Shown here: positions 19,101 through 26,854 of the stretch, one piece after another
How positions within the stretch are numbered: the stretch's first letter is position 1
Layout of the letters: each line of letters begins with the position of its first letter
NCBI GenBank assembly: GCA_965261945.1
Contig: CBDHEF010000001.1
Coordinates: 124,001-188,000 of the forward strand
Length of the DNA stretch: 64,000 nt
Origin: VXOI01 sp965261945
GTDB lineage: Bacteria; Chloroflexota; Dehalococcoidia; Lucifugimonadales; UBA3495
Direction of reading: 5' to 3'
The notes under the pieces: generated by a model
What the model was told of the DNA's origin: nothing
Seen by the model: only the letters and a program-made list of their open reading frames with translations
Databases searched by the model: none
Made by a program: the position numbers and the translations under genes

Positions 19101-19221
19101 ATTTTCCTGATTCTTCGGGGCAGGTCACCGCTGGAATTTATCTCAGTCAATAGAAATAGTAATATATTGCCGGAAATATGTCCAGCGGCAACTGATGCTT
19201 GGCCCGTCTGGGCAATCCCCG

Positions 19222-19620
19222 CTAAGACCCCACGCGGTTCGGGTCCTTCTCCAGCAGCTCGATGCGAATGTTGCCAGGGGCGACGACGAAGGCGATCCTG
19301 ACGCCGGGGCGGATTTCGTGGGGTTCGGAGGTGAAGTCGGCTCCCTTCGCCTTCAGTTCGGCGGCAGCTTCGTCCAGGTTCTCAACGCGGAGGCCGAAAT
19401 GGTCGAGTCCCTGGTGCGGATGTTCGGCGCTGGGCGTGGCGTCCGCCGCGCAGGGGGCTATGAAAATGTCCAGCCCGTTCAGATCGAGGTCAACCCGAGT
19501 CCGTCCGTCGGACTGCGTTGACTCCACGATGCGAGCCCCGAACATCTCGTTGAAGTATCGGGCGGTTTCCATTGGCTCATGGCTCAGCAGGTGGATGTGG
19601 TCGTAGGTATAGAAAGCCAT
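19222..19620 (-). CDS. VOC-family (glyoxalase/bleomycin-resistance fold) protein
   Basis: 132 residues in the beta-alpha-beta-beta-beta layout of the vicinal oxygen chelate fold: YDHIHLLSHEPMETARYFNE at the N-terminus and GLDHFGLRVENLDEAAAELK at the start of the second half. Metal ligands fit His in DHIH, His in LDHFG and Glu in IRIELLE. The substrate cannot be told; members include lyases and dioxygenases. It lies downstream of the selenoprotein gene on the same strand, and a hairpin repeat (19651) separates them. Confidence 0.8.
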   Translation of the reverse strand: MAFYTYDHIHLLSHEPMETARYFNEMFGARIVESTQSDGRTRVDLDLNGLDIFIAPCAADATPSAEHPHQGLDHFGLRVENLDEAAAELKAKGADFTSEPHEIRPGVRIAFVVAPGNIRIELLEKDPNRVGS

Positions 19621-19650
19621 CGGCTCTTGTACTCTCCTTACAAATTCCCT

Positions 19651-19676
19651 CTCCCTCTCCCTGAAGGGAGAGGGAG
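19651..19676. repeat. CTCCCTCTCCCT-GA-AGGGAGAGGGAG palindrome
   Basis: Perfect 12-base arms with a two-base loop, between the selenoprotein stop and the VOC gene. Same family as 2360 and 29766; it could also act as a weak terminator. Confidence 0.8.
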
Positions 19677-19686
19677 AAAGCGTTGA

Positions 19687-20886
19687 TTACCGCGCCAGGC
19701 CGTAGGGAATAGCCTTGACCGCAGGGTCTTCCGACTGGCTCATTGATTCGGCCAGCTTCACAATCAGGCCACTCATGGCTGTCTCTCCCCAGTACCACTC
19801 GTGGATTTCGCTGTCTGCCGCGCCGGGCCGTTGCTCCATCCGCGCTTCGTAGTAGAACGCCTTGAGGTCGTCCACGCAGTAGCGGATGAACTGGGGAACG
19901 CCGACGCCCTCGGGCCGGCCGTCGTAATCCGAGTCCTCCCCGGCGGTATATCCTTCCAGAAAGCGCACGATGCCCCGGAACCGGCGCTGCGGCATGCCGC
20001 TGACGCCCACCGCGGTGCGCCCGCCGTTCTTTTCGAGCCAGCGCTCGTAGTAGGGGCGTAGAGAGGTCAACTCGTCGGCGGCGTTCAGGCCCTTGGACGC
20101 ATCGGAGCGCAGGGTTTCGGAGGCTTGCAGCAGTGGCTCAGGGGTGGAGTCGTCCTCGAATTCCTCCAGCACCGGCCCTTTCTCTGCGTCAAGCAGGTCG
20201 AAGGCGGCCTTGATTACCTGGTGCTGTACAAGCGGATCCCCGGGCCGTCCGAGGGCGTTGCCGAAGGCGTAGGAGACCCACAGCATCCGGGGCGGCTTGG
20301 TCCGCTCGGCGTGTTCCTTCACGAACACGACGCCGGTGGTGGTGATGCCGGCTTCCTCGAAGCATCGCGCCAGCACGCTGACCGCGTGCGAGCAGAGGGG
20401 TCAAGTGGGGGTCAGCAGCGCCACCTCCACGCCCTCGCCCAGCATCCTCCGGGCCACTTCCGGCCCGGTCTCCGATGCCACCGGCGTGGAGTCCCGCAGC
20501 GCGCCCATGAAGGAGTAGTAGTTGTCGGCCAGCGAGCCGATGACGCCCTGCTCCCGCAGCTCTTCCAGACGGTCTATGGGGAAAGTAACGTTGATGTCGC
20601 GGTAGATGCTGGTGTGGTCGAAGCCGATGCTGACGTGGCTCTGAATGATGTCCGCCGCCGACGTGCCGCGCGGTATGACGCGATACGAGCTGTCGCCGCC
20701 GCCGTGCAGTTCGGTGATGAAGGGCTTGTCGTCCCGCAGGTGCAGCCCCGCCGAGGTGACCAGCCCCACCCGGCTCTCGCCGAGGGGCTTGCGCATCGGG
20801 GTCCACGGGGCATCGTCGTGCTCCATGCACGGGAACATTTGCAGCATCCGCCGCTGCACTTCGCTGAGGGTCTCAAGCCTGGGCAT
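19687..20886 (-). CDS. GrdB-family (glycine/sarcosine/betaine reductase B-like) protein with in-frame TGA, probable selenocysteine
   Basis: Two same-frame ORFs separated only by TGA at 20403-20401. Read through, they give 399 residues from ATG 20886 (AGGTG upstream). Around the TGA: VALLTPT-U-PLCSHAVSVL, so the TGA falls at the first position of a U-x-x-C redox motif, as in GrdB and related B-type reductase subunits. A SECIS-like hairpin with a GGTC apical loop follows (see 20369-20403). Other family signs: HVSIGFDHTSIYRDINVTFP (the 'H.G.D...D.N..FP' block), EEAGITTTGVVFVKEHAER and PPRMLWVSYAFGNALGRPGD. Likely a redox or reductive cleavage role; substrate unknown. If the host lacks Sec machinery it would be a pseudogene. 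Confidence 0.8.
20369..20403 (-). promoter_or_regulatory. Candidate bacterial SECIS element
   Basis: On the minus strand, the TGA (20403-20401) is followed by arms GCTCGCACGC (20393-20384) and GCGTGCTGGC (20378-20369) around the loop GGTCA. One C-T mismatch and one G-T pair occur near the base. The loop starts 17 bases after the TGA and carries GGTC, as in E. coli formate dehydrogenase SECIS loops. Confidence 0.7.
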
Positions 20887-20935
20887 ATTCGCACCTGCCG
20901 TTTTTGGGATTGGGGATTGGAAGGAGAGGTTGGGA

Positions 20936-21173
20936 TCAGGCATCGGTAGATGTTGTATGTCTGCTTTGCGACCAGACTGATTGCCGCTTTGGATTGTAGA
21001 ACCCGTAGATGATTCGGTCTACGTGTTCCCGGAGGTCTGAAGCCACTGTTAGCCGAAGCGGGTCTAGCATAACGGTGGCGCCTTGTTCTGGCGCAAATTC
21101 GCTTAAAAACACTGTCCTGGAGGTCGGATACTACTATATCTTCTTTCAGAAGGATGGCTACTTTGGTGGTCAT
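20936..21173 (-). pseudogene. Possible small gene with one frameshift, unrecognised
   Basis: From ATG 21173 the frame reads MTTKVAILLKEDIVVSDLQD; one base shift later the adjacent frame reads LSEFAPEQGATVMLDPLR then LTVASDLREHVDRIIYGFYN and ends at a TGA (20938-20936). Both segments look protein-like and together would make about 78 residues. Base composition is lower in GC than around it. No family recognised. A GTG in the second frame could alternatively start a 58-residue protein. Confidence 0.35.
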
Positions 21174-21346
21174 GTATCTTCCCAATTTGGAGCTGAGACA
21201 CGAAAAAGCCCTAGGGGTTCGACCGCTCTCGAGATCGCCAGCATTGCCGTGAGAGTAGTTTACTGCCAAGGGGCGAATGTAGGAAGTATGTTGGCGCATC
21301 CCAGCCAAATATGTCAAGCGAAATTTCGGCGGCGGCGATGCGTCCC

Positions 21347-21804
21347 CTATTCCTGCGCCACCAGCGCGTTTTCAATGACTCGCAGATAAATGACTCGCAG
21401 ATAGATGTGCAGCATATAGTGGGGCCATACCGCCATGTGCGGCCAGTTCTCCGGGTCGTTCACATCGAACTCCCTTCTGGCGTCGAATCCTCCCGCTGCC
21501 TCGACCCACTCGGCGCCCGGCTTGAAGTTTCGACGACCGCCCAAGGCCTCTCCGACTGTTTTCTGGAAGGAGTCCCGAAAGAGACTTGTGCGCTTCGTCG
21601 CGGCAGCTGATGACTCCCCCTTTCGCCCTCGAAGAAACAGGCCCACGCCCCAGCGGTTGAACGCCAGCGATATGTTGAGGTCAGCGGATTCGACCGGAAC
21701 CCAGGCATTGCTCCGCCCCACCCCGAAGGAACGCGGTCGTCGGGGTAGAGTTCCGCGTATCGCGTCCAGAAATCCCGCCGAAACGGGGTGGCTTCACTCG
21801 ACAT
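21347..21804 (-). pseudogene. Frameshifted gene of unknown function next to element A copy 2
   Basis: An ATG at 21804 has AGGAGG five bases upstream and reads MSSEATPFRRDFWTRYAELY, then DDRVPSGWG. One base shift at a G-rich stretch (about 21712-21724, GGGGTGGGG on the minus strand) then continues as RSNAWVPVESADLNISLAF, NRWGVGLFLRG, down to VIENALVAQE. The joined protein would be about 150 residues. The 'SN-W-P-V...LNIS..F' pattern recalls the C-terminal domain of DUF4268-type proteins; this is tentative. A small duplication (GACTCGCAGATA twice) near the 3' end doubles the residues YLRVI. Confidence 0.5.
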
Positions 21805-21826
21805 ATCTGCCTCCTGCGCCACGAGC

Positions 21827-22014
21827 TAAACCAAATCCAAGGTGAAATGCGCATTTATGCCAGGTAGCGTTTCATTGCAGGTGGACTCGCCGGCGCACGG
21901 GCGGTCCGGTCCATTGGTAGGGGCGGGTTTCAAACCCGTCCCTACGGTCGAGGCGCGAACCCTGACTGCGAATGGCTGTCCGCAAAATGTACATCCCACA
22001 TTGGCTTTGGTTTA
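21827..22014. mobile_element. MITE-like element family A, copy 2
   Basis: TA at 21827-21828 and 22013-22014, with the same inverted repeats AACCAAATCCAA/TTGGCTTTGGTT and interior as copy 1. It has a five-base duplication in the GGTCC stretch and one mismatch in the internal palindrome. It lies just upstream of the start of the frameshifted gene 21347-21804. The following gap to 22176 has no gene. Confidence 0.85.
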
Positions 22015-22176
22015 GGATATGAATGTCGCCGGGAAACGACGGCCCCCGCAATCGCCGGGCGGCTATGGAGAGCGGCCTACTGCTAGGGCCCGAATGATGT
22101 GCTATCGTAGCGTTGGGTGGGGTGGGCGTCAAAAATTCCAACCGCGCGGAATCAGCGGAATCAAGGGTGAGGATAC

Positions 22177-23559
22177 ATGACTCCAACCGTGGTTATAGCC
22201 GGAGTTCGCAGCGGAGTGGGCAAGACCACCATCGCCACCGGCATCATGGGCGCGCTGACCCGGCGGGGCTATGCTGTGCAGCCCTACAAGGCCGGGCCGG
22301 ACTACATTGACCCGTCCTATCACCAAATTGCTTGCGGCGTCCCTTCCCGCAACCTCGACACCTGGCTCCTGCCCCATGCCACGGTGCTGGAGCTTTACGG
22401 CAGGGCATCGGCGCGGCGGCAGATTTCCGTGGTCGAGGGAGTCATGGGCCTGTTCGACGGCCACTCCAGTCTCGACGAGGAAGGCTCCACCGCCCAGCTT
22501 GCCAAGCTGCTGGGCGCGCCGGTGCTGCTGGTGGCCGACGCTTCCAGTGTCGCCCGCAGCGTCGCCGCCGAGGTGCTGGGCTACCAGCAGTTCGACCCCG
22601 ACCTGAACGTGGCCGGCGTGATCCTGAATGGCGTCGGCAGTCCGGCTCACCTGGCGTTCTGCCAGCCGCAGATCGAGGCCACCACCGGCCTGCCCGTGCT
22701 CGGCTACCTGCCCCGGCGCACCGAATTCGAGCAGCCCGAGCGACATCTCGGCCTCATCCCCACTGTAGAAGGCACAGTGGCCCGGCAGTGGTATGACACA
22801 CTGATTGCCCAGGTCGAGGAGACCATCGACGTTGGGCGCATCGTGGAGCTGGCCCAACACTCTGCCTCGTTGGCGCCGTCTCATGGCGATGCGCCGCAGG
22901 TCTACCCGGCGGAACCGCAGCCCAAGCGGGCAATCATCGCCGTGGCCCAGGACAAGGCGTTCAACTTTTACTATCAGGACTCGCTGGACCTGCTGGAGGC
23001 GTGGGGAGCCGAAATCGTCCCGTTCAGTCCGCTGGAGGACGAAGCCCTCCCCGAGGACGCGGGAGGCGTGTATCTGGGCGGCGGCTTCCCGGAGCTGTTC
23101 GCCGCCGAGCTGTCGGCGAACCGGCCGATGCTGGACTCCATCCGGCAGGCGGCGGAACGGGGCGTGCCGGTCTACGGCGAATGCGGTGGGCTGATGTACC
23201 TCGGCCGCAGCCTCACCGGGTTCGATGGACAGGCCCATTCCATGGCCGGGCTGTTGCCGGCGGCGTCGGCGATGTCGCAGTCGCGCCTGTCCCTCGGATA
23301 CCGCGAGGTGGAGGCGCTCTCCGACGGCCCGCTGCTGGCCTCCGGGCAACAGGTTCGCGGCCACGAGTTCCACTGGTCCACCCTGGAGCAGCCGCCGCAG
23401 GATGATGAGTCGGTCTACCGGGTGGTCAACCAGGGCGGACGCCCCGACGGATTCCGCGCGGGCAGCGTGTGGGCCACATACGTTCACGTCCACTTGGGCA
23501 GCGCGCCAGGGCTTGCTTCACGTTTCGTCGAGACCTGCGCCGGCCACAGCAAGATCTGA
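22177..23559 (+). CDS. cobB: Cobyrinate a,c-diamide synthase
   Basis: 460 residues, GGTGAGG upstream. Amidates the a and c side chains of (hydrogeno)cobyrinate with glutamine and ATP in cobalamin synthesis. Seen: the N-terminal P-loop VIAGVRSGVGKTTIATGIMG and KAGPDYIDPSYH (dethiobiotin-synthetase-like domain), VEGVMGLFDGHS, and the C-terminal type 1 glutaminase domain with GGGFPELFA, the nucleophile in GVPVYGECGGLMYL, and the late His in GHEFHWST. cobO follows 51 bases downstream. No cobalamin riboswitch is apparent in the 160-bp upstream gap. CbiA (anaerobic route) would be the equivalent name. Confidence 0.93.
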   Translation: MTPTVVIAGVRSGVGKTTIATGIMGALTRRGYAVQPYKAGPDYIDPSYHQIACGVPSRNLDTWLLPHATVLELYGRASARRQISVVEGVMGLFDGHSSLDEEGSTAQLAKLLGAPVLLVADASSVARSVAAEVLGYQQFDPDLNVAGVILNGVGSPAHLAFCQPQIEATTGLPVLGYLPRRTEFEQPERHLGLIPTVEGTVARQWYDTLIAQVEETIDVGRIVELAQHSASLAPSHGDAPQVYPAEPQPKRAIIAVAQDKAFNFYYQDSLDLLEAWGAEIVPFSPLEDEALPEDAGGVYLGGGFPELFAAELSANRPMLDSIRQAAERGVPVYGECGGLMYLGRSLTGFDGQAHSMAGLLPAASAMSQSRLSLGYREVEALSDGPLLASGQQVRGHEFHWSTLEQPPQDDESVYRVVNQGGRPDGFRAGSVWATYVHVHLGSAPGLASRFVETCAGHSKI

Positions 23560-23570
23560 TCAGACGATTT

Positions 23571-23590
23571 CCCTCTCCTGAGGGAGAGGG
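23571..23590. repeat. CCCTCTCC-TGAG-GGAGAGGG palindrome
   Basis: Eight-base perfect arms in the cobB-cobO gap; a member of the C/T-rich palindrome family. Confidence 0.75.
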
Positions 23591-23610
23591 CGAGGAAAAA
23601 GGGACTGACA

Positions 23611-24201
23611 ATGACGGCAAGCAATCAGGGAACCACCGGCACAAGGACGGAACCCGCTCCTCAGTCGGTAACCGGCCCGCGCATCAACAAGGGGCTGGTT
23701 ATAGTCAACACCGGCGCCGGCAAGGGCAAGACCACCGCCGCGATGGGCGTCATGCTCCGGGCCTGGGGCCGCGACATGAAAGTAATCATGCTCCAGTTCA
23801 TCAAGCACACCACGGCCAACTTCGGCGAGCAGCGGGCCGCCAAGAAGATGGGCATTGATGTGATCGCCATGGGCGACGGCTTCACCTGGCGCTCCAAGGA
23901 CCTCGAGAACTCGGCAGAACTGGCCCGTACCCACTGGGAGGACTGCAAGGAAGTCATCGCCAAGGGCGAGCACGACGTCGTGATTCTCGACGAGTTCACC
24001 TACGCTCTCCACTACGGCTGGGTGCCGGTGGAAGATGCGCTGGAGGCCCTGCGCAACCGCCCGGAGATGATGCACGTAATCATCACGGGCCGCAACGCCC
24101 CGCCGGAGCTGGTGGAGTTCGCCGATCTGGTTACCGAGATGACCCTGGTCAAGCACCCCTACCACGAGGGCATCAAGGCCCAGCCAGGCATCGAGTTCTA
24201 G
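23611..24201 (+). CDS. cobO: Cob(I)yrinic acid a,c-diamide adenosyltransferase (CobO/BtuR type)
   Basis: 196 residues. Transfers adenosine from ATP to the cobalt of corrinoids, making adenosylcobalamin precursors. Seen: the unusual P-loop NTGAGKGKTTAAMGVMLRA (residues 34-52), MLQFIKHTTANFGEQ, and VILDEFTYALHYGW, all hallmarks of this family. A 25-residue N-terminal leader is hydrophilic and poorly conserved. It forms an operon with cobB. The radical SAM protein HpnH further along the window does not need B12, so the cobalamin is for other enzymes. Confidence 0.94.
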   Translation: MTASNQGTTGTRTEPAPQSVTGPRINKGLVIVNTGAGKGKTTAAMGVMLRAWGRDMKVIMLQFIKHTTANFGEQRAAKKMGIDVIAMGDGFTWRSKDLENSAELARTHWEDCKEVIAKGEHDVVILDEFTYALHYGWVPVEDALEALRNRPEMMHVIITGRNAPPELVEFADLVTEMTLVKHPYHEGIKAQPGIEF

Positions 24202-24217
24202 CGGGGTGGATTAAGCC

Positions 24218-25622
24218 ATGACGCCCGATGATATTACCGCGCTTGCCGAAGGTGGAGAGTCCGAAAGGCTGGAGTTGAAAAGCACTACCGGTGAGCGGCG
24301 TGAAGCCGCCAAAACCGCTTGCGCCATGCTTAACCACCAGGGCGGCCTCATCATTATTGGCGTCACGCCGGAAGGCAAAGTTGCTGGACAGCAGGTGGGC
24401 AACAGCAGCATCGAAGATGTAAGCAAAGAGTTCCAAGAGATTGAGCCTCCGGCGTTTCCCTCCATAGAGCGGATTCCCGTTGAAGCGGGCCGCGAAGCTC
24501 TACTGATTAGGGTGAGCCGTGGAGACATGGCTCCATACAGACACCGAGAGAAAGCCTACCGACGAGTTGGCAATACCAACTGGCGTATGTCTCGTCACGA
24601 CGAAAACCTGATGTTTCTGGAACGGGTGCACGGCGAACAACGTTGGGAGAATCAACCCGCCATCGGCTGGTCTGTTGGAGACTTGGATATAGACGAACTT
24701 CAGCGCACAGTTAATGAGGCGATTAGGTCGGGACGTTTGGCCAATCCCGAAACCCGCGAACCGGAGGAGATTCTGTTGGGCATGGGCTTGGTTAAGGACG
24801 GCGCATTGCTGCGCGCTGCCGTGGCCCTGTTCGGAAACGAACGCCGGGTTGGGGTTGAGTGGACTCAATGTTTGCTGCGGGTCGCCCGTTTTCGCGGTAT
24901 CGACCGCACTGAGTTTTTGGATAACCGGCAATTTCGCGGCAACGCTTTCTCGCTGCTGCACCATGCAGAGCGGTTTATGCTCGATAATCTGCCAATTGCC
25001 GGACGAATCACGCCTGATTCCTTTGTGCTTCGTGGATGAGCCGCTCTACCCGCCGCTGGCGTTGAGGGAAGCCCTGGCCAATGCATTCTGCCACCGGGAT
25101 TACAGCAGTGGTGGCGGCTCGGTAAGCATCGGCATTTACGACGACCGCCTAGAGATTACTTCGACCGGCCCTCTGCATTTCGGCCTGACCCCAGAAATTC
25201 TTTTCCGGACTCATGATTCGCGGCCTTGGAATCCATTGGTTGCTGACGTGTTTTACCGGCGCGGGATTATCGAGCGATGGGGACGCGGCACGAATAAAAT
25301 GGCGGAGCTAACCACAGCGGCCGGTCTACCTACGCCTGAAATCGAAGACATAGGCGGATCCGTTACCGTCCGCTTCCGCCCCAGCCGCTACCTCCCGCCG
25401 CAACGAGTGGGAATCAACCTGTCGGAGCGTCAGAGAGGTATTCTCGCGATTCTCGACGGCGCCCCTAACGGGCTTGCCTTTGGAGAGATTCTAGCTTTGA
25501 TGGGCGGCCAGTACACTAGCCATCAGGTCAGAGCAGACTTGGAGATTCTACGGACCCTTAACCTTGCAATCTCCCAAGGGCGGGGGCGCGCGGCTAGGTG
25601 GGGGCGAGTACGTGGTGCTTGA
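24218..25622 (+). pseudogene. AlbA_2-domain / RecG-like ATP-binding protein gene with one frameshift
   Basis: First frame (24218-25039) encodes an N-terminal AlbA_2 (Schlafen-type) domain: ESERLELKSTTGERREAAKT, MLNHQGGLIIIGVTPEGK and YRRVGNTNWRMS. It breaks at about 25030 (SFVLRG-stop); the next frame continues as DEPLYPPLALREALANAFCH, an HATPase_c_4 domain (FYRRGIIERWGRGTNKM) and a C-terminal winged helix (LSERQRGILAILDGAPNGLA). Joined length would be about 468 residues, normal for the family, which are putative transcription regulators or nucleic-acid enzymes. One inserted or lost base explains the break. GC content is lower than the neighbours, suggesting transfer. Confidence 0.75.
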
Positions 25623-25780
25623 AGACTGCCCAAACCCCACTATTCCCCCACTATTCCCCCCACTATTATCCGACTATTCCCCACTATTCCAGTCCGCCCT
25701 TACGGGACGCGGGGGATTGCCCGCGCCAATCGGCGGCATTACAATCGCGCAGTATGAAACTGAAATCAGGAGAAAGAGTT

Positions 25781-26386
25781 ATGACAGCCATCAGAGACCA
25801 GGCAGAAGTGAGCGGGAGCCAGTTCAACGGGCAGTTCGGGCCGCCGTCGGAGCGGGCAGTGAAGAAGCTCAAGGGCCACTTGACACCTTGGGTGCAGGAG
25901 TTCGTGCAGAACGCCCCCTTCGTGGTCATGGCTTCCGCCGACTCCGACGGACGCTGCGACGCCTCGCCCAAGGGCGGCAAGCCGGGCTTCGTCAAGGTGA
26001 TTGACGACCACCGCCTGCTGTTTCCCGATGTGGCCGGCAACAAGCTGTTCCAGTCTTACCAGAACATCGAAGCCAGCCCCCACGTCGGCCTGATTTTCTT
26101 CATCCCCGGAATCAACGACACCGTGCGGGTCAACGGGCGCGCCAGCATCGTCGGCAAGGAAGAACTGGACCAGCAGAACATCGAGCTTTCCCTGTACGAG
26201 ACCGACGACAACTCCCGGCACCTCCAGGGCCTGCTCATCGAGGTGGAGGAGTCCTACAGCCACTGCCCCCGCGCCCTGAAGTTCTCCAAGCTCTGGGACG
26301 CCGAGGAAGTCGCCAGCAACCGGGCCAACCCGCCCATCAGCGAGCGTACCGACGAGAACTACTGGGCGCACGAGGCCGGGAATTAG
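25781..26386 (+). CDS. Pyridoxamine 5'-phosphate oxidase-family flavoprotein
   Basis: 201 residues. ATG 25781 is chosen because AGGAG lies eight bases upstream; a longer in-frame ORF starts at 25598 but covers noncoding repeats. The split-barrel fold shows as APFVVMASADSDGRCDASPK, PDVAGNKLFQSYQNIEASPH and VGLIFFIPGINDTVRVNGRA. The family binds FMN or F420 and oxidises or reduces diverse substrates. The C-terminal extension KFSKLWDAEEV is typical of the 'MSMEG_1061' type. The next gene, an aspartic protease homologue, starts only 10 bases downstream. Confidence 0.85.
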   Translation: MTAIRDQAEVSGSQFNGQFGPPSERAVKKLKGHLTPWVQEFVQNAPFVVMASADSDGRCDASPKGGKPGFVKVIDDHRLLFPDVAGNKLFQSYQNIEASPHVGLIFFIPGINDTVRVNGRASIVGKEELDQQNIELSLYETDDNSRHLQGLLIEVEESYSHCPRALKFSKLWDAEEVASNRANPPISERTDENYWAHEAGN

Positions 26387-26396
26387 GAGCGCTTAG

Positions 26397-26750
26397 ATGG
26401 GCGTATTCTATGTTCCTGTTGAGGTCGGCAGTCCAACCTCTCAGTCATCGGTAACCGTAGAGGCCATGGTTGATACCGGGGCGATTTACTCAATGATGCC
26501 GGCTGCTTTGCTCCGGGACTTGGGCCTGGAACCGGGTGAGGTCATCACCTTTGACGTCGCGAATGGGGAGCAAGTCGACTATCCGACAAACTGGGCCACC
26601 TTTCTCGTTGGAGGACGGAGCGGCATGGCCCGAGTTATCTTCGGGCCCGAAGGGGAGTTTTTGCTGGGCGCCACAACCCTGGAGGACTTGAGGCTAATGG
26701 TCGATCCGGTCGACAAGCGTCTGGTTCCAACCAGAGCGCCGTTGCTCTGA
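26397..26750 (+). CDS. Small clan AA (retropepsin-like) aspartic protease homologue, second copy
   Basis: 117 residues, ATG with AGGAG upstream. Motif AMVDTGAIYSMMPAALLRDL carries the Asp-Thr-Gly-Ala catalytic pattern, and the C-terminal FLLGATTLEDLRLMVDPVDK mirrors LMGATTLEAFDLGVDPSNK of the 470-841 gene, so the two are paralogues. Being co-transcribed with the PPOX gene may just be chance placement. No signal peptide; cytoplasmic. Confidence 0.7.
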   Translation: MGVFYVPVEVGSPTSQSSVTVEAMVDTGAIYSMMPAALLRDLGLEPGEVITFDVANGEQVDYPTNWATFLVGGRSGMARVIFGPEGEFLLGATTLEDLRLMVDPVDKRLVPTRAPLL

Positions 26751-26854
26751 TCGAGAGGCGAGGCAATTTGTCCGCCACACCACCCGGCTGACATCAAGAT
26801 TAATCATAGAGCACCTCGATAACTAGCCCTATTCAACACTCATAGGAACAACAA

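Noticed and set aside
20401..20403. TGA as an ordinary nonsense mutation in a dying gene
   Set aside because: Both sides are well preserved in the same frame, the site is a U-x-x-C position, and a SECIS-like hairpin follows; still possible if no Sec machinery exists.
22015..22176. Cobalamin riboswitch upstream of cobB
   Set aside because: The gap is short and lacks a visible B12-box (GCCACTG-like) motif and pairing pattern.
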